A stretch of 64,000 nt of DNA from Hominimerdicola alba (GCF_900112155.1 NZ_FOKQ01000003.1:124001-188000), one strand, 5' to 3'; positions 1-9,360 are shown, counted from the first letter of the stretch. Notes: generated by a model from the sequence alone, not told the origin. Program-made: numbers and translations.

Positions 1-369
1 GTAAAGGTCAACACCGGTAGAATAAATTATTACCGTGGTGGTCTCCGAAAGATTGGATACTATCTTCCTCAGGGCATCGCCGTCCTCTTTGCTTATGTCC
101 TCCATGCGAAGATCGTTTATAGCGATAACAACACGTTCTGCGAACATAGGCAAAGCCTCGCAGGCATCAACCAGCGCAGGTATATCCAGACCCTTGCCCT
201 CAAACTTATGAAAATTCATGAACTGAGCATCCTTCGGACAAAGCTTGTTTATCAGCCATTTTGTAAAGCTTTCAATTGAAGCCGTATCATGACCGTAAAA
301 ATAGTAAAGGCTTGCCGCCTCACCATTTTTGATATCTTTAGTAATATTTGAAGTATTGCTGACAGCCAT
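1..369 (-). CDS. holA: DNA polymerase III subunit delta, N-terminal part (partial)
   Basis: The reading frame starts at an ATG with a GGGAGG ribosome site just upstream and runs off the window edge after 123 codons. The protein opens MAVSNTSNITKDIKNGE, followed by YYFYGHD near residue 23 and EALPMFAERVVIAIND near 75-90. This matches the N-terminal fold of HolA, the clamp-loader delta subunit that opens the beta clamp ('yLFyGeD' and 'alPmFserrlv' blocks). The neighbour comEC is a classic partner of holA in Firmicutes, which supports the call. The C-terminal two thirds are not visible. Confidence 0.85.
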   Translation of the reverse strand, partial: MAVSNTSNITKDIKNGEAASLYYFYGHDTASIESFTKWLINKLCPKDAQFMNFHKFEGKGLDIPALVDACEALPMFAERVVIAINDLRMEDISKEDGDALRKIVSNLSETTTVIIYSTGVDLY

Positions 370-429
370 AACACAGCCTCCCTGACTAATTTTATGCTAA
401 AATTATCCTGATATAGATCAGAATTTATA

Positions 430-720
430 TTATTGAAACCATATAGGTCCGACTATAAATATGCCCCAAAAGTAAACCGTTACAAGAACAAACAACTCGG
501 AAACACACCAATAGATTATTTTTGATTTTTTTACTGTAAGTGGACGAACAAAGTAAACAACAATGACGGACAGCTGTAAAAAGATAAAGAAAATAGTTTC
601 CTCTACAGCAGGAGATATGAAAAATTCAGCACCTTTCGCAGCACCCTTAAACATAAAATAAAGATTTACGGATAAAAATGCCATAAACGAAAGTATAAGT
701 TTAACACCGGTCTTTTTCAT
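430..720 (-). CDS. small membrane protein, unknown function
   Basis: This 96-residue protein is mostly hydrophobic, with three likely membrane segments near residues 7-25, 35-58 and 68-92. A GGAAGGCGG ribosome site sits ahead of the ATG. It lies 69 bases after comEC and 60 bases before holA on the same strand, so it is probably co-transcribed with them. I recognise no family. It is small enough that function cannot be inferred beyond a membrane location. Confidence 0.55.
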   Translation of the reverse strand: MKKTGVKLILSFMAFLSVNLYFMFKGAAKGAEFFISPAVEETIFFIFLQLSVIVVYFVRPLTVKKSKIIYWCVSELFVLVTVYFWGIFIVGPIWFQ

Positions 721-789
721 GCTATACCGCCTTCCTGAATCCAGAAATATCTTGTTGAGTAAAAGCGGACTTACAAAAACACAGCCACA

Positions 790-2742
790 TCAAAGCCGAC
801 TAAGTTCATGCCCGTCAAACTCCAGAGCAAGTTTTTCGTCTGAGATATCGATCACATCGCCATTTATCTCCATCTTACCTTTGCCGAGGAAAAGCTCACA
901 GTCTTCATAGCTGACAATAAATCCGCTCTCCGCTGACTTCACCTGCATATCTCCGATATCAGCCGTATCACCGCTTTTAAGATAGACCGTCCGTCCATCA
1001 GCCGAGATAAGATCATCGCAGACAAACACGATATCCGGCTGCAAAAAGAAATCGTCCTCGTAACCCGCAGCCGTCACCACGCCATCATCAAGGATAAATG
1101 CGTATGGCATCTCACGGATACCAAGCTTGTCCATCCGGTGCTGCAAAGCGCTGTCCATTTTGCCCTTGCAGCCAACATCAAAGATAACAGCCCTGCCGCC
1201 TGTTGAAACAATGTAAGCCGATTTCTTGCCGTTGGGCAGAACAGTCACCCTGATATCATCATTAATCACTCGCGCGACCTTTCCGCAGGCACACCATACA
1301 GCAAGCACAGCCGCAGTACACAACGCGTCTTTCCTGCTGTCCCTGATGCGCACACATCCATAAGTCATCAAAACGGAAGTCCCGATAACTAAAAAAAGCA
1401 AAACATTCGATGATGCAAAAACATAGCTGAAATCATACCTCGCCAGTATATCCGAACAGTAAAGTACGAACTTCACAGGTACAGCCGTCGCTATAAGCAA
1501 AGGTGTAGCCAGAGCGCTACCGCCTGTAAACAGCACAATAAAACATATCTGCAAAGATATCGTGCACAGCAGTTCCAGCAGAAGATTAGTAACAACCGAT
1601 GCAGCTGAAACCCCGCCAAACAGCACTGCAGATGCAGGCGCTGTCATAAAAAGCACAGCCGCTGAAAGTCTAAGCGTGCTCCCGGCTTTGCCGTCTTCTT
1701 CGTGTTTTGAAAGTGTGACAAACTCTATAGCCGCAACCGCCAGGAATGAAAGCAAAAATGAAGGCGATATCGCCGTGTAAGGTTTAGCCACCGTAAGTAA
1801 CACAGCACAAAGTCCAAGTGAATTCAGTCCGTCGCTCTTTCTGCCGAAATAGTAACCGCTCCGCGTGACAGTCATCATCACCGCAGCTCTCACTACACTC
1901 TCCGACAGACCTGCAAATACCGCAAAGCCCCATATCTCAGCAAGAGTCAGCCAGTAGACAGCCCGCTTTGCCTTGACGATTTTTCCAACAGCGTATCCAA
2001 AGAATGCAGCAGCAATAACAAGATGTATTCCCGATACAGCAAATATATGCCCAAGACCGCTCCTGTAAAGCTCTGTCTTCATCGCAGGAGTCATCTCGCT
2101 CTTGTCTCCGCAAAGCATCGCACCAAGGAAAGCACCCTCGCGTTTCGGACGGACCGAAGTTATCTTCTCAAACAGTCTGTCACGGTATTCTCGTATCCCG
2201 CTGAAAACAGGGTTCACCGAACGCCCCGTAAGCTCATAGCTTCCCGTGGCATACCCGCCCTGCAAAAACACGCTCTTTGAAAAGTTGTAGCTCCCGCTGT
2301 CAAAACGAACACCGTCTTCGATAACGCTGACAGTATCCGTCACGGATATCTCATCATAATAATGCATATCTCCATATGGCAGAACATAGCTTATCTCCGT
2401 GCGTATGCCGTCAACCTCACCGCAGACCACAACTCTGTCATAATTGCCGTCGATTTGTGAGAAGTCCTTAACATAGCCCCTCATTGTGACTTCTTTTCCG
2501 TCCATCGCCGTAAGCCTGTCATAAACGAAATGAGTGTAGACCGAATTCACGGCGATGCCCGCCGCGAAAGCTATAAAACATACCACCGCATGGCGACGAT
2601 AATTTTTTAGCGCAGAAAATACTATCACCGCCAACCCAAGGGCTGTCAGCAGGAACATTACATTCTTTTCACTGCGAGATACAGCTCCGAACAGCAGTGC
2701 TGCCCAGAACGAAATACCCGCCCAAGCTGCTTTTCTGGTCAT
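790..2742 (-). CDS. comEC: ComEC/Rec2 family DNA-uptake channel
   Basis: ComEC forms the inner-membrane channel through which single-stranded DNA enters during transformation. The protein has an N-terminal membrane and DUF4131-like part. The competence block follows near residue 230, with GAMLCGDKSEM and then GLGHIFAVSGIHLVIAA. Many membrane segments come next, then a short C-terminal metallo-beta-lactamase-like tail (INDDIRVTVLPNGKKSAYIV onward) whose metal-ligand motif is not evident. I start at the ATG at 2742, because GGTGATAAT stands just before it; a TTG 17 codons upstream is also open. At about 650 residues it is slightly short for the family. A GGCTG..CAGCC hairpin lies between the HIT gene and this start. 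Confidence 0.9.
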   Translation of the reverse strand: MTRKAAWAGISFWAALLFGAVSRSEKNVMFLLTALGLAVIVFSALKNYRRHAVVCFIAFAAGIAVNSVYTHFVYDRLTAMDGKEVTMRGYVKDFSQIDGNYDRVVVCGEVDGIRTEISYVLPYGDMHYYDEISVTDTVSVIEDGVRFDSGSYNFSKSVFLQGGYATGSYELTGRSVNPVFSGIREYRDRLFEKITSVRPKREGAFLGAMLCGDKSEMTPAMKTELYRSGLGHIFAVSGIHLVIAAAFFGYAVGKIVKAKRAVYWLTLAEIWGFAVFAGLSESVVRAAVMMTVTRSGYYFGRKSDGLNSLGLCAVLLTVAKPYTAISPSFLLSFLAVAAIEFVTLSKHEEDGKAGSTLRLSAAVLFMTAPASAVLFGGVSAASVVTNLLLELLCTISLQICFIVLFTGGSALATPLLIATAVPVKFVLYCSDILARYDFSYVFASSNVLLFLVIGTSVLMTYGCVRIRDSRKDALCTAAVLAVWCACGKVARVINDDIRVTVLPNGKKSAYIVSTGGRAVIFDVGCKGKMDSALQHRMDKLGIREMPYAFILDDGVVTAAGYEDDFFLQPDIVFVCDDLISADGRTVYLKSGDTADIGDMQVKSAESGFIVSYEDCELFLGKGKMEINGDVIDISDEKLALEFDGHELSRL

Positions 2743-2802
2743 ATTATCACCATACTTATAAGGCTGCCGAAAATTCCTTTCCGACAGCCACAAAACCTAA
2801 TC

Positions 2803-3147
2803 TTAACCCGCAGGCCAGGTAAGCGGTCTGCCCGCAAGAACATGGAAATGAATATGGAAAACGCTCTGTCCTGCGCTTTCGCCGCAGTTCGAAACAACGC
2901 GGTAGCCGTCCTTCATAGCCTCGTTTTCCTTAGCGATCTTCGCGATGACCTCGTAGATATGCGCGATAACAGCACTGTTCTCCTCAGTAACCTCGCTAAG
3001 CTTTGAGATATGCTGTTTAGGAATAACAAGAAAATGAACAGGCGCAGTAGGTGCGATATCCTCGAACGCATAAACAAGTTCGTCCTCGTAAACCTTCTTT
3101 GAGGGTATCTCCCCAGCGATTATCTTGCAGAATAAACAATCAGACAT
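2803..3147 (-). CDS. HIT family nucleotide hydrolase (HINT type)
   Basis: The 114-residue protein has the full histidine-triad layout. It begins SDCLFCKIIAGEIPSKKVYE and carries the triad H98-I-H100-F-H102. HINT proteins hydrolyse nucleoside phosphoramidates and acyl-adenylates in the cytosol. A GGAGG site precedes the ATG. Its place a few genes downstream of alaS is notable because HINT enzymes can hydrolyse aminoacyl-adenylates, but a functional link is only inference. Confidence 0.92.
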   Translation of the reverse strand: MSDCLFCKIIAGEIPSKKVYEDELVYAFEDIAPTAPVHFLVIPKQHISKLSEVTEENSAVIAHIYEVIAKIAKENEAMKDGYRVVSNCGESAGQSVFHIHFHVLAGRPLTWPAG

Positions 3148-3172
3148 TTTTCATACCTCCAGATCAAATAAT

Positions 3173-3682
3173 TTATATTCCCAACTCACCGTATATCTTC
3201 TCGATGAACGGCGATTTATATTCAATGTATTTTCCCATATCATCGTGGAAAAGTGCCGCTCCCTCTTCCTTAATTCGGCTGTATTCCATCACAGCTTCCG
3301 GATGTGAACGCAGATAGTCCCTGAACGTGATGTGTCTTTTAAGTTCAGCTGAATCTTCCGCACAAACATAAAGATGATGCTTGCGTAGATGTTCCTTGCC
3401 CTCGTACTTAAAAGCCTCGCGCCCCTTTATGCCAAGGTCGCCCTCGTGATGATATCCTGCCTTACCAAGCGCTTTAATAACATCGCCAAGCAGACTTAAA
3501 TCGCCTATCACCACATCGATATCTATAATAGGCTTAGCCGAAAGCCCCTTTACAGAAGTGCTGCCGACGTGCTCTATCCTCAGTGCCAGACTTCCCAGCG
3601 CATCCGCCAGTTCATCTCTTATAGCCTGAAAATCAGACGTCCAAGCCTCGTTGTAAGGCTCAACGATCACAGTCTTGCCCAT
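3173..3682 (-). CDS. GrpB-like (UPF0157) nucleotidyltransferase-fold protein
   Basis: The 169-residue protein starts MGKTVIVEPYNEAWTSDF and contains RIEHVGSTSVKGLSAKPIID near residues 36-55. That is the hallmark of the GrpB/UPF0157 family, which has a nucleotidyltransferase-like fold with conserved G-S-T and D-x-D positions (IDIDVVIG here). Its biochemical role is not established. A CGGAGG site precedes the start. It lies between alaS and the HIT gene on the same strand. Confidence 0.85.
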   Translation of the reverse strand: MGKTVIVEPYNEAWTSDFQAIRDELADALGSLALRIEHVGSTSVKGLSAKPIIDIDVVIGDLSLLGDVIKALGKAGYHHEGDLGIKGREAFKYEGKEHLRKHHLYVCAEDSAELKRHITFRDYLRSHPEAVMEYSRIKEEGAALFHDDMGKYIEYKSPFIEKIYGELGI

Positions 3683-3717
3683 CAGCCTTTCCTCCGATAC
3701 ATATGAAGAATATCTGC

Positions 3718-3745
3718 CAGCGGCGCAGATGATTTTGCGCCGCCG
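3718..3745 (-). terminator. GC-rich hairpin between alaS and the GrpB gene
   Basis: GCGGCGCA (3720-3727) pairs perfectly with TGCGCCGC (3736-3743). No clean run of U follows on the minus strand, so it may be a weak or Rho-assisted terminator or a processing stem rather than a full stop. Confidence 0.35.
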
Positions 3746-3762
3746 CAGATTGATATTTTATG

Positions 3763-6420
3763 TTACTTTATGAACTCGCCTGCAACTTCAGCAGCCTTTT
3801 CAAGTGCAGCACCGATAAGCGCGATATCGCCAACACCTGCCATAGCCGAATCAGGACGTCCGCCGCCCTTGCCGTTAGTCAGCGCAGCTATCTTGCCAGC
3901 AATCTTGCCTGCATGAGCACCCTTAGCAACAGCGTCCTTGCCACAAGCAGCAACGATGTTGCCCTTGTCGCCGTTTACGGTTGTCATGATAACCAGAACG
4001 TTGTCGTTTGCAGCCTTGAGCTCGTCAGCCATCTTTCTCAGTACATCGGGCTTAATATTTGTCAACTGAGCAGTTGCCACAGAAACACCGTTAACATCAA
4101 CAGCATTTTCCAGAACCGACTTTGCTCTCATGTTAGCCATTGCAGTCTCCAGAGAATCTCTCTCCTTCTCCAGACCCTTTATCTCCTGCATTACAGCGCC
4201 GCAGCGTGAAACCAGTTCAGCAGGGTTGTTGAGTTTCAGTGTCTCAGATGCCTTGTTGATAGTATCGATATTGGAATTGAGCAGTTCAAGAACACCTGTA
4301 CCTGTAACAGCCTCGATTCTTCTAACACCCGAAGCTACGGAGTTCTCGGAAATTATCTTGAAAAGACCGATCTTAGAAGTGTTGTTAAGATGAGTACCGC
4401 CGCAGAATTCGATGGAAGCGGCATCAGCTTTGTCACCCATGGTAACAACTCTAACAGTCTCGCCGTACTTCTCGCCGAAGAGTGCCATAGCGCCCAGCTT
4501 CTGAGCCTCAGCAATAGGCATTTCCTCCATGGTGATATCCAGTGCATCAAAGATGTACTTGTTTACCAGAGCCTCCACCTTAGCCTTTTCCTCGTTGGTC
4601 ATAGCCTCAAAGTGAGAGAAGTCAAAACGCAGTCTCTGGCTGTCGACCAGCTGACCTGCCTGATGAACGTGGTCACCCAGAACCGTTCTCAGCGCAGCCT
4701 GCAGCAGATGTGCACAGCTGTGGTTTCTCATGGTAGCCAGACGCTTAGCCTTGTCAACCTTGAATGTGATCTTCTGACCAACAGTAAGTGCGCCCTCTGT
4801 TACCTTTACTTTCAGCGCGAACTTTCCGCCAACAGCCTTCTGTGTATCAAGAACTTCTGCCTTGCCGGTAGCAGTCTCAACAACACCAGTGTCGCCTGAC
4901 TGTCCGCCGCTCTCAGCATAGAAACAGGTCTGGTCGGGAACGATGTATACAACGTCCTCAACACCTGCATTCTCGATGAGGTCTTCATCGTTAGCCAGAT
5001 ATGAGATAACGCCTGTGTCCTCGGTCTTGTCATAGCCTGTGAACTTAGTGGAAACGTTCTTGTCTATCTTGTGGAATACGGTCTCCTCAGCGCCCATGTA
5101 GCCCTGAGATTCTCTTGCTCCTCTTGCGGTCTCTCTCTGCTTCTCCATGCATACTGCATAGCCCTCTTCATCGGCAGAAAGTCCCTTTTCTTCCAGTATC
5201 TCTCTGGTCAGATCGAGAGGGAAACCGTATGTATCCGAAAGCTTGAAGCAGCTTTCGCCGTCCAGCATTGTCTTGCCCTCAGCCTGAAGCTTCTCGATGT
5301 ATTCATCGAGGATCTTCATACCTCTGTCGATAGTGGAGTTGAAGTTCTGCTCCTCAGTAGTCAGTACCTTTACGATGTAATCGAACTTTTCTTCAAGCTC
5401 ATTGTACTCGCACTTGTTGCAGTCAACAACAGTCTTAACAAGGTCTTTAAGGAACAGACCATTGATGCCCAGCAGTTTGCCGTGACGAACAGCACGTCTG
5501 AGAAGTCTTCTCATAACATAGCCCCTGCCCTCGTTTGAAGGAAGAACACCGTCGGAAGCAAGGAATGTTACCGCACGGATATGGTCGGTAATAACGCGGA
5601 TAGAAACGTCTTTCTTATACTCAGCGCCGTACTCGCAGCCTGCTATCTTGCAGATGTGGTCTCTGATAGCCTTAACTGTATCAACATCGAATATGGAATC
5701 AACGCCCTGCATCAGTGCAGCAAGTCTTTCAAGACCCATACCTGTGTCGATGTTCTTCTGTGCCAGAGGAGTGTAGGTACCGTCCTCGTGTCTTTCAAAC
5801 TGGGTGAATACCAGATTCCAGAACTCCATGAATCTGTCGCAGTCGCAGCCTACCTTACAATCAGGCTTGCCGCAGCCGTACTTCTCGCCGCGGTCGAAGT
5901 ATATCTCAGAGCAAGGACCGCAGGGACCGTCAGTACCAGCCTCCCAGAAGTTATCCTCCTTGCCCATGCGGACAATGTGATCCATAGGCACACCGATCTC
6001 TTCGTGCCAGATCTTTTCAGCCTCATCATCGTCCTCGTATACAGATACGTGCAGTCTGTCAAGGGGCAGTTTCAGAACTTCTGTAACATACTCCCAAGCC
6101 CAAGCGATAGCCTCTTTCTTGAAGTAATCGCCAAATGAGAAGTTACCAAGCATCTCGAAATAAGTGCCGTGTCTTGCGGTCTTACCAACGTTCTCGATGT
6201 CGCCTGTTCTGATACACTTCTGACATGTAGTCATCCTCACTCTTGGAGGAACCTCCTGACCTGTGAAATAAGGCTTCAGAGGAGCCATACCTGCAACGAT
6301 CAGCAGCAGGCTCTTGTCGTTCTGGGGTACCAGAGGATAACTCTTGTGCCTCAGACAGCCCTTGCTTTCAAAAAATTTCAGATAGGATTCTCTCAGATCA
6401 TTAAGACTAGTCCATTCCAT
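3763..6420 (-). CDS. alaS: alanyl-tRNA synthetase
   Basis: AlaRS charges tRNA-Ala and clears mischarged Ser/Gly. The 885-residue length is normal. The aminoacylation domain comes first (LRESYLKFFESKGCLRHKS; TTCQKCIRTGDIENVGKTAR; HGTYFEMLGNFSFGDYFK). The editing domain follows, with the zinc-site pieces HSCAHLLQAALR and EFCGGTH. The C-Ala tail ends with GKGGGRPDSAMAGVGD. A GGAAAG site precedes the ATG. It is the second gene of a transcript that starts at the T-box leader near 7.6 kb, so it is likely induced when tRNA-Ala is uncharged. Confidence 0.97.
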   Translation of the reverse strand: MEWTSLNDLRESYLKFFESKGCLRHKSYPLVPQNDKSLLLIVAGMAPLKPYFTGQEVPPRVRMTTCQKCIRTGDIENVGKTARHGTYFEMLGNFSFGDYFKKEAIAWAWEYVTEVLKLPLDRLHVSVYEDDDEAEKIWHEEIGVPMDHIVRMGKEDNFWEAGTDGPCGPCSEIYFDRGEKYGCGKPDCKVGCDCDRFMEFWNLVFTQFERHEDGTYTPLAQKNIDTGMGLERLAALMQGVDSIFDVDTVKAIRDHICKIAGCEYGAEYKKDVSIRVITDHIRAVTFLASDGVLPSNEGRGYVMRRLLRRAVRHGKLLGINGLFLKDLVKTVVDCNKCEYNELEEKFDYIVKVLTTEEQNFNSTIDRGMKILDEYIEKLQAEGKTMLDGESCFKLSDTYGFPLDLTREILEEKGLSADEEGYAVCMEKQRETARGARESQGYMGAEETVFHKIDKNVSTKFTGYDKTEDTGVISYLANDEDLIENAGVEDVVYIVPDQTCFYAESGGQSGDTGVVETATGKAEVLDTQKAVGGKFALKVKVTEGALTVGQKITFKVDKAKRLATMRNHSCAHLLQAALRTVLGDHVHQAGQLVDSQRLRFDFSHFEAMTNEEKAKVEALVNKYIFDALDITMEEMPIAEAQKLGAMALFGEKYGETVRVVTMGDKADAASIEFCGGTHLNNTSKIGLFKIISENSVASGVRRIEAVTGTGVLELLNSNIDTINKASETLKLNNPAELVSRCGAVMQEIKGLEKERDSLETAMANMRAKSVLENAVDVNGVSVATAQLTNIKPDVLRKMADELKAANDNVLVIMTTVNGDKGNIVAACGKDAVAKGAHAGKIAGKIAALTNGKGGGRPDSAMAGVGDIALIGAALEKAAEVAGEFIK

Positions 6421-6447
6421 TATATATCTTTCCTTTCAAAAAATAAT

Positions 6448-7290
6448 TTACGTTAAAAATTCAAGTATAATATCAATAATTGCACCCAGAATGTCGCCGG
6501 CATTAGACTCTGTACCGCCGTTGCGTCTTTTGAGTTTTTTTAGAAGCTTTTTCTTCTGCTTGTCCATGATATCGCCCCTCTCGATCATTTCCCTGACCTG
6601 AGGGTAAGCCAGCCATTTCGGATATTCATCCATAAGCTTTGTGTAGAGGGATGCATCGTCTATGACATCAATATCGGCAAGATTTTCTATAGCAAAGAAA
6701 TTCGCATTATCAACATATCTGCCGTCCATCTCGTCAAGCTCTGCCAGATACCTGAAACCATTCGTGCCAAACCCGCTTATTCCCACAAACTGGAAGAATA
6801 TCGGGAAGTGAGAAAGAGCCTTTATAGCCTTGTCCGTATCAGGGCCATCGGCATTGTCGCCATCGGTAATGAATATAACATAGGTAGGTATCTTTGCAGG
6901 CTCTTCTTCAGCGAAATACTTGCCCACATCGCAAAGCACAGGAGCATACATTGTACCGCCCCTGGCAGATATCTTATTATCCGTGATGTAGTTGTAGAAA
7001 TTCGTCCTTGTTATGGGCGGATACCGCTTGAACTCGTGATCAAAAGTCCAGACCTCCATGGAGCCGTCATCATCAAAAGCCATAGCCAGCGGAAGCAGTC
7101 TTTCCAGGGTTGCCTGAACCATGCCGCTCTTGAAAGAGTTCTGCATAGAGCCGGATACATCCAGCACCACAGCCACTCTTGATATCAGATGGCTCATAAT
7201 ATCCGCCTTTGCAAGACAGACTTTCTTTACCGTATCTTTCCTGAGGTCAAGACGCTTTTCCGATTCTTCCTTTGATAATCTTACGCTCAC
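6448..7290 (-). CDS. VWA-domain protein (TerF/TerY-like), co-regulated with alaS
   Basis: The 280-residue protein has one von Willebrand A domain. The metal-ion-dependent adhesion motif DVSGSM lies near residue 44, followed by ARGGTMYAPVL and VIFITDGDNADGP, which resembles the VWA domains of tellurite-resistance TerF/TerY proteins. The start is a GTG, with GGGAGGTG upstream. It is the first gene behind the T-box leader, and only 27 bases separate its stop from alaS, so both are probably on one messenger. What a VWA protein does for alanine charging is unknown. Confidence 0.85.
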   Translation of the reverse strand: MSVRLSKEESEKRLDLRKDTVKKVCLAKADIMSHLISRVAVVLDVSGSMQNSFKSGMVQATLERLLPLAMAFDDDGSMEVWTFDHEFKRYPPITRTNFYNYITDNKISARGGTMYAPVLCDVGKYFAEEEPAKIPTYVIFITDGDNADGPDTDKAIKALSHFPIFFQFVGISGFGTNGFRYLAELDEMDGRYVDNANFFAIENLADIDVIDDASLYTKLMDEYPKWLAYPQVREMIERGDIMDKQKKKLLKKLKRRNGGTESNAGDILGAIIDIILEFLT

Positions 7291-7364
7291 CGTGAAGCAC
7301 CTCCCGTTATGTATATCTCCATTAGTTCTTTTTCTCTGTCAATGGTAAATGCCGCAATATCTAT

Positions 7365-7600
7365 AAAAAACAGCCCCGCCCCTGCACATGGGACGAAGCT
7401 GATACTCCGTGTTACCACCCAAATTGACGCATACTATAGCACACGCCCACTCGACATCTTTAACGCAGATGATACGTCACTGTTTTCACAGCACAAGCTC
7501 AGGTCAGCCACCGCCATCCGGACAGGAGCTTACACCGACCGCTCCCTCTCTGAAGTCCTCGCCTGCGGATAATTCCGTCACAGCATTTACATATACATCT
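7365..7600 (-). ncRNA. T-box riboswitch leader (probably tRNA-Ala specific)
   Basis: Read on the minus strand, the leader contains the T-box core GGGTGGTAACACGG (7407-7420). A terminator follows at once, in which AGCTTCGTCCC (7390-7400) pairs over 11 positions with GGGGCGGGGCT (7372-7382), and then six U (7365-7370). Upstream, a GGGAGCGG..GCTCC hairpin with GGTG in its loop fits stem I. A GCT at 7506-7508, in a TGGCTGACC context, could be the alanine specifier, but I did not fold the leader to prove this. The downstream alaS gene agrees with alanine. Confidence 0.85.
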
Positions 7601-7629
7601 ATTATATACGAAATACCCGCGCTTGTCAA
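7601..7629 (-). promoter_or_regulatory. sigma-A promoter of the T-box/VWA/alaS transcript
   Basis: TTGACA (7624-7629) and TATAAT (7601-7606) are both perfect consensus boxes with a 17-base spacer on the minus strand, directly ahead of the T-box leader. Confidence 0.93.
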
Positions 7630-7647
7630 GAGTTTTAACGGATTTTT

Positions 7648-7958
7648 TCACCATTCCTCTTTTTGTTCATCACCAAGCACCCGAGAAAGACTTTCAAGAA
7701 CTTCCCTGACAAAAGCATCTCCATCACTGATATCAGAAGTAACTATGGGGATATAATGCAGAACCGTGAATCTCTGTCTCCTTCGGAATTCCAGTCTCTG
7801 CTGCCTTTCAGATGCAGCAAAGATATGCTCCAAAACGCCGATTTGCTGTCATAGCTGTAACCTTCTTCTGTCACAAGCCCTTTGTCTTCAAGATAAGAAC
7901 GGACAGCGCATAACTCCCATGCACCGTCCGTTTCAAAACAATAATTATTATACATCAC
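7648..7958 (-). pseudogene. small unknown gene split by a frameshift
   Basis: A reading frame begins at a GTG/ATG that overlaps the cysK stop (TGATG) and encodes MYNNYCFETDGAWELCAVRS and on to EEGYSYDSK. It then goes out of frame. In the next frame, just downstream, QQIGVLEHIFAASERQ continues as plausible protein to DEQKEEW and a stop at 7648. Joined near 7845, the pieces give one protein of about 105 residues. The overlap with cysK suggests a translationally coupled partner that has decayed. Programmed shifting is possible, but no standard slippery heptamer is seen. I recognise no family. Confidence 0.45.
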
Positions 7959-8881
7959 TCAAACAGCGGCGTAGAGAAATATCTCTCCGCTGTATCGGGC
8001 AGGATAGTAACAACAGTCTTGCCCTCGCCCAGCTTTTCAGCCAGCTTCAGAGCCGCAGCCACATTAGTGCCGCTTGATATTCCGCACATTATGCCCTCTT
8101 TTGAAGCAAGATCCTTAGCAGTCTGAATAGCTTCCTCATCGCTGACTATGTAGATCTCATCATAGATATTCTGGTTCAGTATGTCGGGAATTATACCGTC
8201 ACCGATGCCCATCTGCAAGTGTGTGCCGATAGTACCGCCAGCCAGAATTGCAGCGTTTTCAGGCTCAACAGCCCATATTTCAAGTTCGGGATACTGGCAG
8301 CGGAGAGCCTCACCGATACCTGTAATAGTTCCCCCTGTACCTATACCCGAGCAGAAACCATCTATCTTGCCTGCCACCTGCTCCATTATCTCCAGAGCAG
8401 TATGATACTTGTGAGCATAAACATTGTTTGGGTTAGCAAACTGCTGGGGCACGAAGACCTTTGGGTCATTCTCAGCCATACGAAGCGCAGTATCAAGGCA
8501 TTCCTGTATGCAGGCACCGATATCACCGTCATCATGAACAAGTATAACCTGTGCACCGTAATGTTCAACCAGCTTGCGCCTTTCCTCACTTACGGAATCC
8601 GGCATTATTATGACAGTCTTATAACCTCTCACTGCACCAACAAGTGCCAGACCAATGCCCTGGTTGCCACTAGTAGGCTCAACGATTATAGTGTCCTCTT
8701 TTATAAGACCTTCCTTTTCGGCGTTCTTTATCATGTTATAAGCAGTTCTCGTTTTTATCGAACCGCCCACATTCAAGCCCTCGAACTTTACAAGCACCTC
8801 AGCGTTTCCGGGCTTGTTCATTCGGTTGAGTCTTATCATGGGAGTGTGACCCAGAGCTTCAAGCACATTATTGTATACCAT
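7955..8881 (-). CDS. cysK: cysteine synthase (O-acetylserine sulfhydrylase)
   Basis: The enzyme makes cysteine from O-acetylserine and sulfide with PLP. The 308-residue length is typical. The PLP lysine is K43 in GGSIKTRTAYNM. The substrate loop is EPTSGNQGIGLALVG and the phosphate loop is GTGGTITGIGEAL. A CGGAG site precedes the ATG. It has its own consensus promoter at 8965-8993 and is probably followed by the broken small gene at 7648-7958. Cystathionine beta-synthase-like enzymes share the fold, but the length and motifs favour CysK. Confidence 0.95.
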   Translation of the reverse strand: MVYNNVLEALGHTPMIRLNRMNKPGNAEVLVKFEGLNVGGSIKTRTAYNMIKNAEKEGLIKEDTIIVEPTSGNQGIGLALVGAVRGYKTVIIMPDSVSEERRKLVEHYGAQVILVHDDGDIGACIQECLDTALRMAENDPKVFVPQQFANPNNVYAHKYHTALEIMEQVAGKIDGFCSGIGTGGTITGIGEALRCQYPELEIWAVEPENAAILAGGTIGTHLQMGIGDGIIPDILNQNIYDEIYIVSDEEAIQTAKDLASKEGIMCGISSGTNVAAALKLAEKLGEGKTVVTILPDTAERYFSTPLFE

Positions 8882-8964
8882 AGTAATCTTCTCCGTTCAA
8901 AATCATAAAACCAGATCCCCGACCATCAAAAACAGCCCGAGATCGGTCATGCAATATCTAATTT

Positions 8965-8993
8965 ATGATACTATAAAAAACGTATTTTGTCAA
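8965..8993 (-). promoter_or_regulatory. sigma-A promoter of cysK
   Basis: On the minus strand TTGACA (8988-8993) and TATCAT (8965-8970) are 17 bases apart. The leader between promoter and cysK contains a small CCGAGATCGG palindrome followed by five T, which could act as a weak attenuator. Confidence 0.85.
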
Positions 8994-9360
8994 GGGCTTA
9001 CCGGACTCCAAAAGATCGACTGAAATGATTAGTGCCTTATAAGACTTGCACACATACTGCCCGAAAACATTGTGCAAACAACTGTTTTTTCATTTTACTC
9101 GGACATATTTCTGCAAGAGTTGTACAAAAACGTACAACTTTTCAGCTAAAATCGCTGATAGTAAAAAGACTATCCAGGCATTTTTCAAAAATATGCCGTT
9201 TACATAAAGTCCCGATGCGCACGATGGCAGGCTGACATTTGCTGTGACTACGGCACAAAAAATGACGTGTCATACTGTAACGGGACAGTATCTTGATAAC
9301 CGAATAACAATGTATTTTAAGCTAAAATAATAATTTTTTACTGATTTTAGCTCTTGCTAC
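8994..9360. other. intergenic region with several small hairpins
   Basis: No gene is supported here, between the divergent cysK and 9430 genes. Three hairpins stand close together on the plus strand: AGTTGTAC/GTACAACT followed by TTT near 9116-9140, ATAGT/ACTAT near 9158-9175 and GGCAT/ATGCC near 9178-9202. They could be a terminator and a short RNA, but no promoter is clear in front of them. Confidence 0.3.
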
